From the NCBI GenBank assembly GCA_023449855.1, contig JAEXHR010000206.1:1-40087 (forward strand): a stretch of DNA of 40,087 nucleotides, written 5' to 3'. Shown piece by piece: positions 23,334 to 30,998 of the stretch. The DNA is from Pseudomonadota bacterium (GTDB lineage: Bacteria > Pseudomonadota > Alphaproteobacteria > Rhizobiales > Xanthobacteraceae). The notes beneath the pieces were generated by a model, which saw only the letters and a program-made list of their open reading frames with translations, searched no databases and was not told where the DNA came from. How positions within the stretch are numbered: the stretch's first letter is position 1; each line of letters begins with the position of its first letter. The position numbers and the translations under genes are program-made.

Positions 23334-24787
23334 CAGTGACCTCCGCCGGCCGACGCCTGTGCGGTCGTCGTGCCCGTCGTTTGGGATGGGGATTCGCCGC
23401 GGCCGCCGCCGTTCACGGCGGTCTGCAGCGCGGAGTTTGCGAGCCAGAAGTCGCGCTTGGCGGCGACCCCCGCGCGCTGGGCCGCGATCCGCGCGGTGGC
23501 CTCGACCACCAGCGCGAACACGTCGATCTGCATGCTCGAATAGCGCAGCTGCATCTCTTCGGAGATGACCTGTCGCAGCGGCAGCACTTCGCGTTGATAC
23601 TGAAGTGCGATGTCGTAGGTCGACCGGTACACCTGGAAGGCGTTCCTCGCCTCGGAGCGGACGTTGATCGCCTTCTCCGTCAGCAGGTTGAACGCCTGAT
23701 TGTAGATCTCGGCGGATTGCCGCACGCGCACCTCGCCGCCGTCGAAGATCGGGATCTGGAAGTCGATGCCGACGCTGCGGCTGCGGTTCGGGCTTCCCAG
23801 CTCCTTGCTCTGCGAGCCCGACATGTCGAGCAGCGTCACGAAGCGCGTGGCCTGCGTGAGTTCGAGCGACTTGGCGAGCGCCAGAAGATCGATGCGCGCC
23901 ATCTGGAGATCAAGCCTGCGCTCGACGGCGTTCACCTCGATGAGCTGCAGGGTCTGCGGCTTGCGCGGAAGCTGCGGCAGGGTGCCGGGCAGCTTGATGT
24001 TGATGTCGCGTCCCCACAGGCCGAGCAGCCGTATCAGGCGTTCGCGCGAACTCGCGGCCTCCTGCTTGGCTGACGCCAGATCCGCTGTGGTCTCGGCGTA
24101 GAACGCCTGCTGGCGGGCCTGATCCAGCTTGTTGAGCGAACCAGTTTCGCCGAGTTTGGTGGCGAGCTGCGCAGTGGTTTCGGCGATGGTCTTCGCCTCC
24201 GTCAGGACAGCGACCAGCTCGTTCGCCGCGGCCACGCGGTAGAAGGCGTCCCTGACATCAGCCGCCAGACGCAGGGTCTGTTCGGCGGCGGCGAGCTGCG
24301 CCCTCTTGAAGCGTTCGCGCGCGATCTCGGAGCGGAATGGCAGCGTGGCGATGGCAAGGATGTCGCCCGCGACCTGGCGCGAGACTTCGACCGTTCCGCC
24401 GCTGACGCTGCGCGACACGGAGAACGACGGATTGGGCGGCAGGCTGTCCGCGACCATGTCCGCTTCGGCCAGCGCAAGCTCGTTATAGGTGGCCTGAAGT
24501 CCCCGATTGTTGAGGAGAGAGATCTGTACGGCAGTGTCCACCGTGAGCGTGCGGGCCTTCAGCTTGCCGACGGTCTCTTCGGCGAAGCGAGCGTCGTCAT
24601 CGGACCGGATGGAGATGACATCTTTGCGGATCGCTGCGTCGGTGACGCCGGCGACCACACTCATTCCCTTGTCGGGCGAGAAGCTGGCGCAGCCGGTGAG
24701 CAGCAGAAGCGCCGTCACCGTGACGCTGGAGCGCATCAAGCTGCGGCGTCCGGAATGGATCCGAAGCGATCGGTTCATGTTCGACAT
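23333..24787 (-). CDS. TolC/CusC-type outer membrane efflux lipoprotein
   Basis: Outer membrane channel of 484 residues with a lipobox (LLLLTGC, Cys33) and two outer-membrane-efflux repeats made of long helices, for example ALAEADMVADSLPPNPSFSV and AAEQTLRLAADVRDAFYRVA in the first half and YNQAFNLLTEKAINVRSEAR in the second. It is the probable outer membrane partner of CusBA, although the pump genes lie 6-8 kb further down the same strand. The C-terminus is Gly/Thr/Gln-rich and low in complexity. GAGGG lies upstream of the ATG at 24787. The lipoprotein gene ends 8 bp before it. Confidence 0.93.
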   Translation of the reverse strand: MSNMNRSLRIHSGRRSLMRSSVTVTALLLLTGCASFSPDKGMSVVAGVTDAAIRKDVISIRSDDDARFAEETVGKLKARTLTVDTAVQISLLNNRGLQATYNELALAEADMVADSLPPNPSFSVSRSVSGGTVEVSRQVAGDILAIATLPFRSEIARERFKRAQLAAAEQTLRLAADVRDAFYRVAAANELVAVLTEAKTIAETTAQLATKLGETGSLNKLDQARQQAFYAETTADLASAKQEAASSRERLIRLLGLWGRDINIKLPGTLPQLPRKPQTLQLIEVNAVERRLDLQMARIDLLALAKSLELTQATRFVTLLDMSGSQSKELGSPNRSRSVGIDFQIPIFDGGEVRVRQSAEIYNQAFNLLTEKAINVRSEARNAFQVYRSTYDIALQYQREVLPLRQVISEEMQLRYSSMQIDVFALVVEATARIAAQRAGVAAKRDFWLANSALQTAVNGGGRGESPSQTTGTTTAQASAGGGH

Positions 24788-24795
24788 GCCGCCCT

Positions 24796-25086
24796 CTACC
24801 TGCTGGACTTCGATAAGGGGGAGACGTCGTCATTGCGCTGTCGCCATGCGGACGGCGAGGCCGGTCGCATCGACGTATAGGGAGCGACCGTCGAACGGTA
24901 GCTCGCCGACGCGACGGGAACGGTCGGATCGGCCGGATCGGCGCGCAGCGGCACGGTGACCGGCAGGCAGCCTCCGAGCGCCAGCGTTGCCGTTGTCACC
25001 GCGGCCAATGTCACTGGTCTCTTGTCGAATAGTCTGGTGGCCACCGAACGAACGGCGGCGATCTTCGCCCCAATAAGCGCAAACAT
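24796..25086 (-). CDS. Small putative lipoprotein of the copper island
   Basis: Protein of 96 residues with a basic N-terminus, a hydrophobic stretch ending in a lipobox (TLALGGC, Cys40) and a mature part of about 56 residues. The sequence VPLRADPADPTVPV followed by YRSTVAPYTSMRPASPSAW is of the kind seen next to TolC-type genes in copper and heavy-metal clusters (from memory). It ends 8 bp before the TolC-type gene, so the two are co-translated. Its role is unknown. Confidence 0.7.
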   Translation of the reverse strand: MFALIGAKIAAVRSVATRLFDKRPVTLAAVTTATLALGGCLPVTVPLRADPADPTVPVASASYRSTVAPYTSMRPASPSAWRQRNDDVSPLSKSSR

Positions 25087-25163
25087 GCTGATTTCCTGAA
25101 CTGACGATGGACTACAGGCGCACGCACCCTCCCCGGGGGCGGCACCGCGTCTAGGCGATCAGA

Positions 25164-25613
25164 TCAGGTGATGGGGGGACGGTAGTGGACGTCGGGCGCG
25201 TTGTCGGCCGTCGCGCGGTAGGTCGTCGTCATGCGGACAACGGTCGGCACCGACGGGGACGCGATCTCAAGGAGCGGAGCCGGCATGGCTCCGATACACA
25301 TCAGCGCACAGCACTGTCCGCTGGTCGTATGCGGCCCTTTCTTGGAAGGGGCCTCCTCGTCGGACATCGCTACTGGCTGGGCATGCGAGTCGTCGTGCGC
25401 TGCCATGTCGACATGGGCGAGGATCGTGGGGGCTGACAGATCGTGCATATGCATCGATCCTGCCGCGACACGTTCGATGGTCATGCAGTCCGCAACGGCC
25501 TGCTTGCCGGGCATGGCGTATGACAGCGTCGGCGCCATGACACACAGCAGATAGACGAGGGCGACGATCCACCCTGCCTTCTTCCGCTGGTTCCTGGTGA
25601 GCCTGACGAGCAT
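25164..25613 (-). CDS. His/Met/Cys-rich exported protein, possible periplasmic copper binder
   Basis: Protein of 149 residues. A membrane helix or signal sequence (about 13-33) is followed by a segment rich in His and Met (SMHMHDLS, LAHVDMAAHDDSHAQPVAM) and a Cys cluster (SGQCCALMCIGAM; Cys101, Cys102, Cys106). Cys43 lies just after the signal. The C-terminus ends VHYRPPIT. No named family is recognised. The composition resembles CopL-like leader or buffer proteins of copper operons. It is the first sizeable gene after csoR, so it should be among the first copper-induced products. Confidence 0.68.
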   Translation of the reverse strand: MLVRLTRNQRKKAGWIVALVYLLCVMAPTLSYAMPGKQAVADCMTIERVAAGSMHMHDLSAPTILAHVDMAAHDDSHAQPVAMSDEEAPSKKGPHTTSGQCCALMCIGAMPAPLLEIASPSVPTVVRMTTTYRATADNAPDVHYRPPIT

Positions 25614-25616
25614 TGC

Positions 25617-25709
25617 CTATCGCTTGCCTTCGATCATGCGAGTCGGTGCGCAGACCATATGTGCGAAATCCGCGGACGCCAAGCGGAAGCTGTCGGGAAT
25701 ACGCCTCAT
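25617..25709 (-). CDS. Possible 30-residue ORF coupled to csoR
   Basis: An ORF of 30 codons starts by a 4-bp ATGA overlap with the csoR stop and ends 3 bp before the next gene. It reads MRRIPDSFRLASADFAHMVC and ends in PTRMIEGKR. The tight packing on both sides is the only support; it could be a coupling device rather than a functional peptide. Confidence 0.3.
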   Translation of the reverse strand: MRRIPDSFRLASADFAHMVCAPTRMIEGKR

Positions 25710-25990
25710 CGCTCGGCCCTTCCGACCACGGCCATGAGTTCGGCGATCTTCTGCCGCTGCTCGGCCTTGTCGCCGCTTGCGATGGCGTGCTCGACGCAAT
25801 GCGACACGTGATCCTTGAGAATCTCCTCTTCGACGCGGCGGAGCGCCGCGCGCACGGCGGAAATCTGGGTCACGACATCGATGCAGTAGCGGTCCTCGTC
25901 GATCATCTTCGACAGGCCGCGCACCTGCCCCTCGATCCTGCCGAGGCGCTTCTTCACAGATGTCTTGATGTCAGCACGCATGCGGCTCAT
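25706..25990 (-). CDS. csoR: Copper-sensing transcriptional repressor CsoR
   Basis: All-helical repressor of 94 residues of the CsoR/RcnR (DUF156) family. The Cu(I) ligands Cys36 (DRYCIDV), His61 and Cys65 (KDHVSHCVEHA) are in the same positions as Cys36/His61/Cys65 of Mycobacterium tuberculosis CsoR, which separates it from the nickel (RcnR) and formaldehyde (FrmR) branches. It is the first gene of the minus-strand copper island. The ATG at 25990 follows AGGGG, which itself lies inside an ATACC-N7-GGTAT inverted repeat, so copper-free CsoR could block its own expression. A second ATG at 25981 is possible. Confidence 0.93.
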   Translation of the reverse strand: MSRMRADIKTSVKKRLGRIEGQVRGLSKMIDEDRYCIDVVTQISAVRAALRRVEEEILKDHVSHCVEHAIASGDKAEQRQKIAELMAVVGRAER

Positions 25991-26007
25991 ATACCCCTAC
26001 ATGGTAT
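25991..26007. promoter_or_regulatory. Probable CsoR operator overlapping the csoR ribosome binding site
   Basis: ATACC-N7-GGTAT is a perfect inverted repeat with a GC-rich centre, similar in plan to CsoR operators (TACCC/GGGTA type). It abuts the csoR start codon. Nine bases upstream (26013-26023) lies a second palindrome, GCAAG-C-CTTGC, probably within the promoter. Confidence 0.65.
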
Positions 26008-26056
26008 GGGTTGCAAGCCTTGCTCGGGTCGATCACGGAACCGTTTCGCCCGGTTA

Positions 26057-26959
26057 TCACGGCCAGGCCGCATAGGACGGCCCGTGGCGGCCCGGACTGA
26101 GCCTCGCCCGCCGCCGGTAGGTGCCCGGCGATTCGTTCTGATGCTTGCGGAAGAAGCGGTTGAAATAGCCGGGGTCGTGGAAACCGAGGCCATAGGCGAT
26201 CTGTTCTACGGGAAGATCGAGCTGGCGCAGCCGGGTGCAGGCTTCACGGATCAGGCGCTGATGCACGACGGCACGCGGGCTGACGCCAGTTTCCCGTTTA
26301 CAATGAGCGTGGAGCTTGTCGTCGGTGACGCCGAGTGCCGCGGCATAGCGCGCGATCGGCCAGCCATCGCGGTAGTGCAATTCGACCATCTGCAGGAAAT
26401 TCCCGACCAGCCGTGGCCCGTCGCCGCGCAGCGCGATGTCATCGACCGGCTCTTCCGCGATAAGCGAGCGCCACAGATGCAGGCACATCAGCAGCACATG
26501 GGCCGACAGCATGGAGGCGCTGCCGCGACCCGGTGTGGCGAGTTCGCTTGCCAGCATGCTGCATGACGCCGCAATGGCCGCGAAACCTTCCGAAGTCTTG
26601 GCGCCTTCCAGCAGCACCAGCCGATCGATGGTGCGGCGAAGGTGCAGCGCTTCGGCCGAACCGGCGATGGTTTGCGTCAGCAGGTCGTCCGTCACCGTCA
26701 CCAGATAGCCCTGCGCGCCGGCCTCGATCTGCAGGCTACTATCGTAGTCGCAGGGCAGCCACAGCAAGGCGGGCGACTGGAACGCGATCGCGGTGTCTCG
26801 CATGGTGGCCGTGCCGCGACGGCCTTCGAGCACGAGCAGATGCGATGGCCGGGACCCTTGCTGGCGCAACGACCAGTTGCGCGGTGACAGCCCCGGCATG
26901 AAGCGCTCGACATGGAGCGCCGATGTTTTGTGAACCAGATCTATGGTGTCCACGCGCAT
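26057..26959 (-). CDS. AraC family transcriptional regulator, divergent from the ABC importer
   Basis: Regulator of 300 residues. Residues 1-190 form an effector-binding region. The C-terminal 100 residues form the double helix-turn-helix AraC domain: YRDGWPIARYAAALGVTDDK, LHAHCKRETGVSPRAVVHQR and LPVEQIAYGLGFHDPGYFNR, ending FFRKHQNESPGTYRRRARL. The gene is transcribed away from the binding-protein gene with a 168-bp shared promoter region, so it probably controls that operon and senses its substrate or a metabolite. It is convergent in neither direction with the copper island: csoR begins 66 bp beyond its stop on the same strand, so read-through into csoR is possible. Confidence 0.9.
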   Translation of the reverse strand: MRVDTIDLVHKTSALHVERFMPGLSPRNWSLRQQGSRPSHLLVLEGRRGTATMRDTAIAFQSPALLWLPCDYDSSLQIEAGAQGYLVTVTDDLLTQTIAGSAEALHLRRTIDRLVLLEGAKTSEGFAAIAASCSMLASELATPGRGSASMLSAHVLLMCLHLWRSLIAEEPVDDIALRGDGPRLVGNFLQMVELHYRDGWPIARYAAALGVTDDKLHAHCKRETGVSPRAVVHQRLIREACTRLRQLDLPVEQIAYGLGFHDPGYFNRFFRKHQNESPGTYRRRARLSPGRHGPSYAAWP

Positions 26960-27127
26960 GTCTTCGCCTCGTACTGGGACAATCCGTCGCGCGAATTCAA
27001 TCGTGTTGCACGGATAGATGCAATCTTTCCCCGAATGCGTCCAATTCCTAGCCCCAAACGCTCCACTAGTCTCCGCCCACCGAACGCTGCAAAGGCGTCG
27101 TTCAAAACATCTCCGGGGAGGGCAGAC

Positions 27128-28366
27128 ATGGATTCAGCAACCAAGCAACGGGCAGTGGGATGGGCTGCCGGTCTGGCTATGATGGCCGGCGCGGCGACTT
27201 TCGGGTGGGGTGATGCGGCGCAGGCGCAGACCTCGGTCAAGATCGGCTATGCGATCTCGCGCACGGGACCGGCCGCCGGCGGCGCCGCGGTGACGACGAT
27301 TCCCAATTACGAATTGTGGGTCAAGGAAGTGAATGCCGCAGGCGGCATCAAGCTCGGCGACAAGCGTGTTCCCATCGAGGTCGTGCAATATGACGATCGT
27401 TCGAGCGCCGAAGAGGCGGCCAAGGCGCTGGAACGCCTGATCAATCAGGACAAGGTCGATTTCATCCTGCCGCCGTGGGGCACCGGACTGAACCTCGCGG
27501 TCGGTCCGATCCTCAACAAGGCCGGCTATCCGCATCTCGCCTCCACCGCCGTCACCGACCGTGCACCGGAGCTGGCGAAGCGCTGGCCGAACAGCTTCTG
27601 GCTGCTTGGCACCAGCGCCGACGCATCGAAGACGCTCGTCGAGCTGCTGGTGAAGCTGCGCGGCGAAGGCAAGATCGGCGACACCGTGGCCATGGTCAGC
27701 ATCGCCGATGGTTTCGGCATCGATCTTTCCGCCGCGGCGCGTCCGGCGCTGGCGGTGGCGAAATTCAAGCTCGCTTACGACAAGACCTATCCGGTCGGCA
27801 CGCAGGATCTCGGCCCGATCGTCAATGAAGTGAAGGCGCTCAATCCCGACACCTTCATCGCCTTCAGCTATCCGCCGGACACCATCGCGATCACCGAACA
27901 GGCGCGCATCTCAGGTTTCAACCCGAAGGTCTATTACACCGGTGTCGGCACCGCCTTCCCGCTGTTCAAGGCGAAGTTCGGCGCCAATGCGGAAGGCGTG
28001 ATGGGCATCGGCGGCTGGAGCGGCGACAGCCCGGCCATCAAGGACTATCTCGCCCGCCACAAGGCCTCCGCCGCCAACGGCGCCGAGCCGGATCGCTGGG
28101 CCAGCGCCGTCACCTATGCGAGCCTGCAGATGCTGCAGCAGGCGATCGAGCGGGTCGCCAAGATCGACCGCGCCGCTGTGATCAAGGATCTGCAGACCGG
28201 CAGCTTCGATACGGTCATCGGCAAAGTGAAGCTCGAGAACAACATGCCGACCAATTACTGGTGGGTCGGCCAGTGGCAGGGCGGCGAGTTCTACGGCGTC
28301 GCTCCGTCCGCCAATCAGGGCGCCCGCCAGCCGATCCTGCCGAAGCCGGCATGGAAGGCGCAGTGA
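27128..28366 (+). CDS. Branched-chain/aromatic-type ABC importer, periplasmic binding protein
   Basis: Exported binding protein of 412 residues with a signal peptide (about 1-35, cleavage near AQA-QT) and a type I periplasmic fold of the LivJ/amide-binding kind. The pattern is VKIGYAISRTGPAAGG, NYELWVKEVNAAGGI, VVQYDDRSSAEEAAKALERL and FILPPWGTGLNLAVGPILNK. Gly-Gly-Trp-Ser near residue 300 and WWVGQWQGGEF near the C-terminus are also usual. The start at 27128 follows GGGGAGGG. The neighbouring aldehyde dehydrogenase and AraC regulator suggest an aromatic or related carboxylate rather than leucine as ligand. It is the first gene of a five-gene transporter operon. Confidence 0.92.
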   Translation: MDSATKQRAVGWAAGLAMMAGAATFGWGDAAQAQTSVKIGYAISRTGPAAGGAAVTTIPNYELWVKEVNAAGGIKLGDKRVPIEVVQYDDRSSAEEAAKALERLINQDKVDFILPPWGTGLNLAVGPILNKAGYPHLASTAVTDRAPELAKRWPNSFWLLGTSADASKTLVELLVKLRGEGKIGDTVAMVSIADGFGIDLSAAARPALAVAKFKLAYDKTYPVGTQDLGPIVNEVKALNPDTFIAFSYPPDTIAITEQARISGFNPKVYYTGVGTAFPLFKAKFGANAEGVMGIGGWSGDSPAIKDYLARHKASAANGAEPDRWASAVTYASLQMLQQAIERVAKIDRAAVIKDLQTGSFDTVIGKVKLENNMPTNYWWVGQWQGGEFYGVAPSANQGARQPILPKPAWKAQ

Positions 28367-28385
28367 TCGCGACACGCTAGTGATC

Positions 28386-28434
28386 GGAGCATGATCTCAG
28401 CCGCTCACCAGCGGCGCCGCCGGGATCATGCTCC
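28386..28434. other. Intercistronic hairpin after the binding-protein gene
   Basis: GGAGCATGATC (28386-28396) pairs perfectly with GATCATGCTCC (28424-28434), and CCGCT/AGCGG forms an inner stem. Such hairpins between binding-protein and permease genes commonly protect the upstream mRNA and set a high binding protein to permease ratio. The GAGCATGATC motif also recurs in Bradyrhizobium genomes as a dispersed element (from memory). Confidence 0.6.
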
Positions 28435-28453
28435 TGCAATCCGGAATGATGAA

Positions 28454-29323
28454 ATGACGAACGCGGTGCTCACCGGCCTCGTGCTGGGCGGAATGTATGC
28501 GCTCATCGCCATGGGGCTGACCCTGCAATATGGCGTGGCGCGGATCATGAATCTCGCTTACGGCGAATTCCTGATCGGCTCGGCCTTTGCGTCCTATTGG
28601 ATGTTCACGGCGTGGGCGCTCAATCCGCTGGTCGGATTGGCGATCGTCGTTCCCGTCAGTTTCGTGGCGAGCTTTTTGCTCTACAAGATCTTCCTGACGC
28701 CTCTGGTGCGACGCGCCCGCACACGCGACGCGTTGGAAGTGGACAGCATTCTCGCCACCTTCGGCCTGATGTTCATCGTACAGGGCATCCTGCTGACGAT
28801 GTTCGGCGGCGCCTATTTCAGCTACTCGTTTCTTGCCATCCCGGTCACCATCGTCGGCGAAGTGCTGGCGATGAATCGCCTGGTGGCGTTCGCTCTCGCG
28901 ATCGTGCTCGGCACTGTGCTTTATCTTCTGCTCACCCGTACGAGAATCGGCACCTCGATCCGCGCTGTCGCCGTCGATCCCGCGGCTGCGCCGTTGGTCG
29001 CAATCAATGTGCCGCAACTCTCGGCGCTGGCCTTCGCCGTCGGCGGTGCGCTGGTGGCATCCGCAGGCGTGCTGATCAGCATGTTCCTGACGTTCAGCGC
29101 GACGTCGGGCGTCGTCTTCACGATGAAGGCGCTGATCGTTGTCGTGATGGGCGGTATCGGCAACCTGATGGGCTGTCTCGTCGCCGGCGTCCTGCTCGGC
29201 CTGAGTGAAGCGCTGGTCGCCACCTATATCGATCCCGGACTGACCATCGCCGTCAATTTCGCGCTGTTTCTCGGTGTTCTGCTCGTGAAGCCCGCCGGCA
29301 TTTTCGGGAGGGTCGGCCGGTGA
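28454..29323 (+). CDS. livH: Branched-chain-type ABC importer permease (LivH family)
   Basis: Inner-membrane permease of 289 residues with about eight helices. The family opening MTNAVLTGLVLGGMYALIAM and GVARIMNLAYGEFLIGSAFA, and the late loop VVMGGIGNLMGCLVAGVLLG that contacts the ATPase, are clear. The start at 28454 matches the family N-terminus; the upstream in-frame ATG at 28391 lies in the hairpin and is unlikely. It overlaps the next permease by 4 bp (GTGA). Confidence 0.93.
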   Translation: MTNAVLTGLVLGGMYALIAMGLTLQYGVARIMNLAYGEFLIGSAFASYWMFTAWALNPLVGLAIVVPVSFVASFLLYKIFLTPLVRRARTRDALEVDSILATFGLMFIVQGILLTMFGGAYFSYSFLAIPVTIVGEVLAMNRLVAFALAIVLGTVLYLLLTRTRIGTSIRAVAVDPAAAPLVAINVPQLSALAFAVGGALVASAGVLISMFLTFSATSGVVFTMKALIVVVMGGIGNLMGCLVAGVLLGLSEALVATYIDPGLTIAVNFALFLGVLLVKPAGIFGRVGR

Positions 29324-30264
29324 CAGCATCTCCGTTTCTGATCGGCGGCGTGGGCCTCGCGGCCGTCATTGGCCTGGCTTTCCTGCCGATGCTGGTCGAT
29401 GCCTATCATCTCGCGCTCGGCATCACCCTGCTGCAGTTCACGGTGCTTGCTACCGCGTGGGGCATGTTTTCCGGGCCGACGCGCTATGTCTCTTTGGCGA
29501 CGACGGCTTTCTTCGGCGTCGGTGCCTACACCGTCGCTGTCCTCGGCGAGCAGTTGCCCTGGCCGCTGGTGCTGACCGTGGCCGCTCTGATCGGTGCGGT
29601 GACATCGGCGATCGTCGGCCTGTCGACCCTGCGGCTGAGCGGTGTTCATTTCGTGATCTTCACCTTCGGTCTCGCCGAACTGGTGCGCCAGCTCGTTGTC
29701 TGGTTCGAGGTCAACAAGAGCCGTGTCCTCGGCCGCTATATCTTCCTCGATATCAGCCAGCAGGACATCTACTGGCAGCTGCTGGCGCTGACCGTGATCG
29801 TGTTTGCCACGGGCTGGCTGATCGCGAGGTCGCGACTTGGCTTCGCGCTCAGGATCATCGGCGAAGACGAGACGGTGGCCCGGCATTGCGGCATCGACGT
29901 CACCTTTGCCAAGGTCGCGCTGTTCGTCATCTCTGCGGTGTTCATGACGCTGGTCGGCGCAATCATGGCACCGCGCTGGACCTATATCGAGCCGTCCATC
30001 GCCTTCAACGCGACGATCTCCTTCGAGGTCGTCATCATGGCGCTGCTTGGCGGCGCGCATCGCTTCTGGGGGCCTGCCCTGGGCGCCATTCCGCTCACGC
30101 TCTTGTTCGAGTTCCTGTCGGCGCGGTTTCCCAGCACATCGACGCTGATCATGGGCGTGGTGTTTCTGCTCATCGTCTATGCTCTGCCGTCCGGCGTGGT
30201 CGGCCTGATCGACCGGCTTCGGCTGTTGCGTCCTGGTTCCGCAACGAACGGGAGCCGCGCATGA
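29320..30264 (+). CDS. livM: Branched-chain-type ABC importer permease (LivM family)
   Basis: Second permease subunit, 314 residues, with about nine helices. Family motifs include GPTRYVSLATTAFFGVGAYT, LSTLRLSGVHFVIFTFGLAE, ALRIIGEDETVARHCGIDV and the coupling loop MALLGGAHRFWGPALGAIPL. It starts with GTG at 29320, overlapping livH by 4 bp, and overlaps the livG start by 4 bp. Confidence 0.92.
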   Translation: MTASPFLIGGVGLAAVIGLAFLPMLVDAYHLALGITLLQFTVLATAWGMFSGPTRYVSLATTAFFGVGAYTVAVLGEQLPWPLVLTVAALIGAVTSAIVGLSTLRLSGVHFVIFTFGLAELVRQLVVWFEVNKSRVLGRYIFLDISQQDIYWQLLALTVIVFATGWLIARSRLGFALRIIGEDETVARHCGIDVTFAKVALFVISAVFMTLVGAIMAPRWTYIEPSIAFNATISFEVVIMALLGGAHRFWGPALGAIPLTLLFEFLSARFPSTSTLIMGVVFLLIVYALPSGVVGLIDRLRLLRPGSATNGSRA

Positions 30265-30998
30265 TGCCCGCAGGTGCACCTGTTCTGGAGGTCAACGGCT
30301 TGACGCGCCGTTTTGGCGGTCTCGTTGCGGTCAACGATATGGGTTTCACCATCCATGCCGGCGAAATCGTCGGCCTGCTCGGGCCGAACGGATCGGGCAA
30401 GACGACGGCCATCAACCTGATCTCCGGTGTCTTGCGCCCCGATGCGGGCAGCATTGTTCTCGACGGTACCGACATCGCGGGATCGCCCACCTTCAGGATC
30501 GCGCGGCTCGGCGTGGCGCGTACGTTCCAGCTGGTGCGTGTTCTCGATGGCATGACCTGCGGCGAGAATGTGCGGGCGGGGCTCGCCTTCAATCACCGCG
30601 CACGCAATGAGGATGGCGCCGGGATCGAAGCCCTTCTCGCGCGCGTCGGCCTCGCCGATTGCAGTGACCGCCCGGCTGCCGAACTCACTTACATCGATCG
30701 CAAGCGCCTCGAACTTGCGCGTGCGTTGGCGTTGCGCCCGCGTGTGCTGTTGCTGGACGAGTGGCTCGCCGGCCTCAATCCGTCCGAATTGCAGGTCGGG
30801 ATCGCACTGATCCGTTCGCTGAAGGAAGAAGGTCTCTCCATCCTGATGGTCGAGCATGTGATGGAGGCGATCCGTTCGCTGTGCAGCCGATGCGTGGTCA
30901 TGAGCGGAGGGCGCCGGATTGCCGATGGCGCGACCGATGCGGTGCTGAGCGATCCCGCTGTCGTCGAAGCCTATCTCGGAGCGCCCGAAGATGCTTGA
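30261..30998 (+). CDS. livG: Branched-chain-type ABC importer ATPase (LivG family) with atypical signature loop
   Basis: Cytosolic ATPase of 245 residues. Walker A is GPNGSGKTT, the Q-loop is in VARTFQLVRVL, Walker B is RVLLLDEWLAGLNPSE and the H-loop His is in MVEHVME. The ABC signature usually reading LSGGQ is LTYIDRKRLELARAL, lacking both glycines. Related LTLA-type variants occur in Liv-like importers (from memory), so this is a subfamily trait more than damage. The ATG at 30261 overlaps livM by 4 bp and livF starts 8 bp before its end. Confidence 0.92.
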   Translation: MMPAGAPVLEVNGLTRRFGGLVAVNDMGFTIHAGEIVGLLGPNGSGKTTAINLISGVLRPDAGSIVLDGTDIAGSPTFRIARLGVARTFQLVRVLDGMTCGENVRAGLAFNHRARNEDGAGIEALLARVGLADCSDRPAAELTYIDRKRLELARALALRPRVLLLDEWLAGLNPSELQVGIALIRSLKEEGLSILMVEHVMEAIRSLCSRCVVMSGGRRIADGATDAVLSDPAVVEAYLGAPEDA

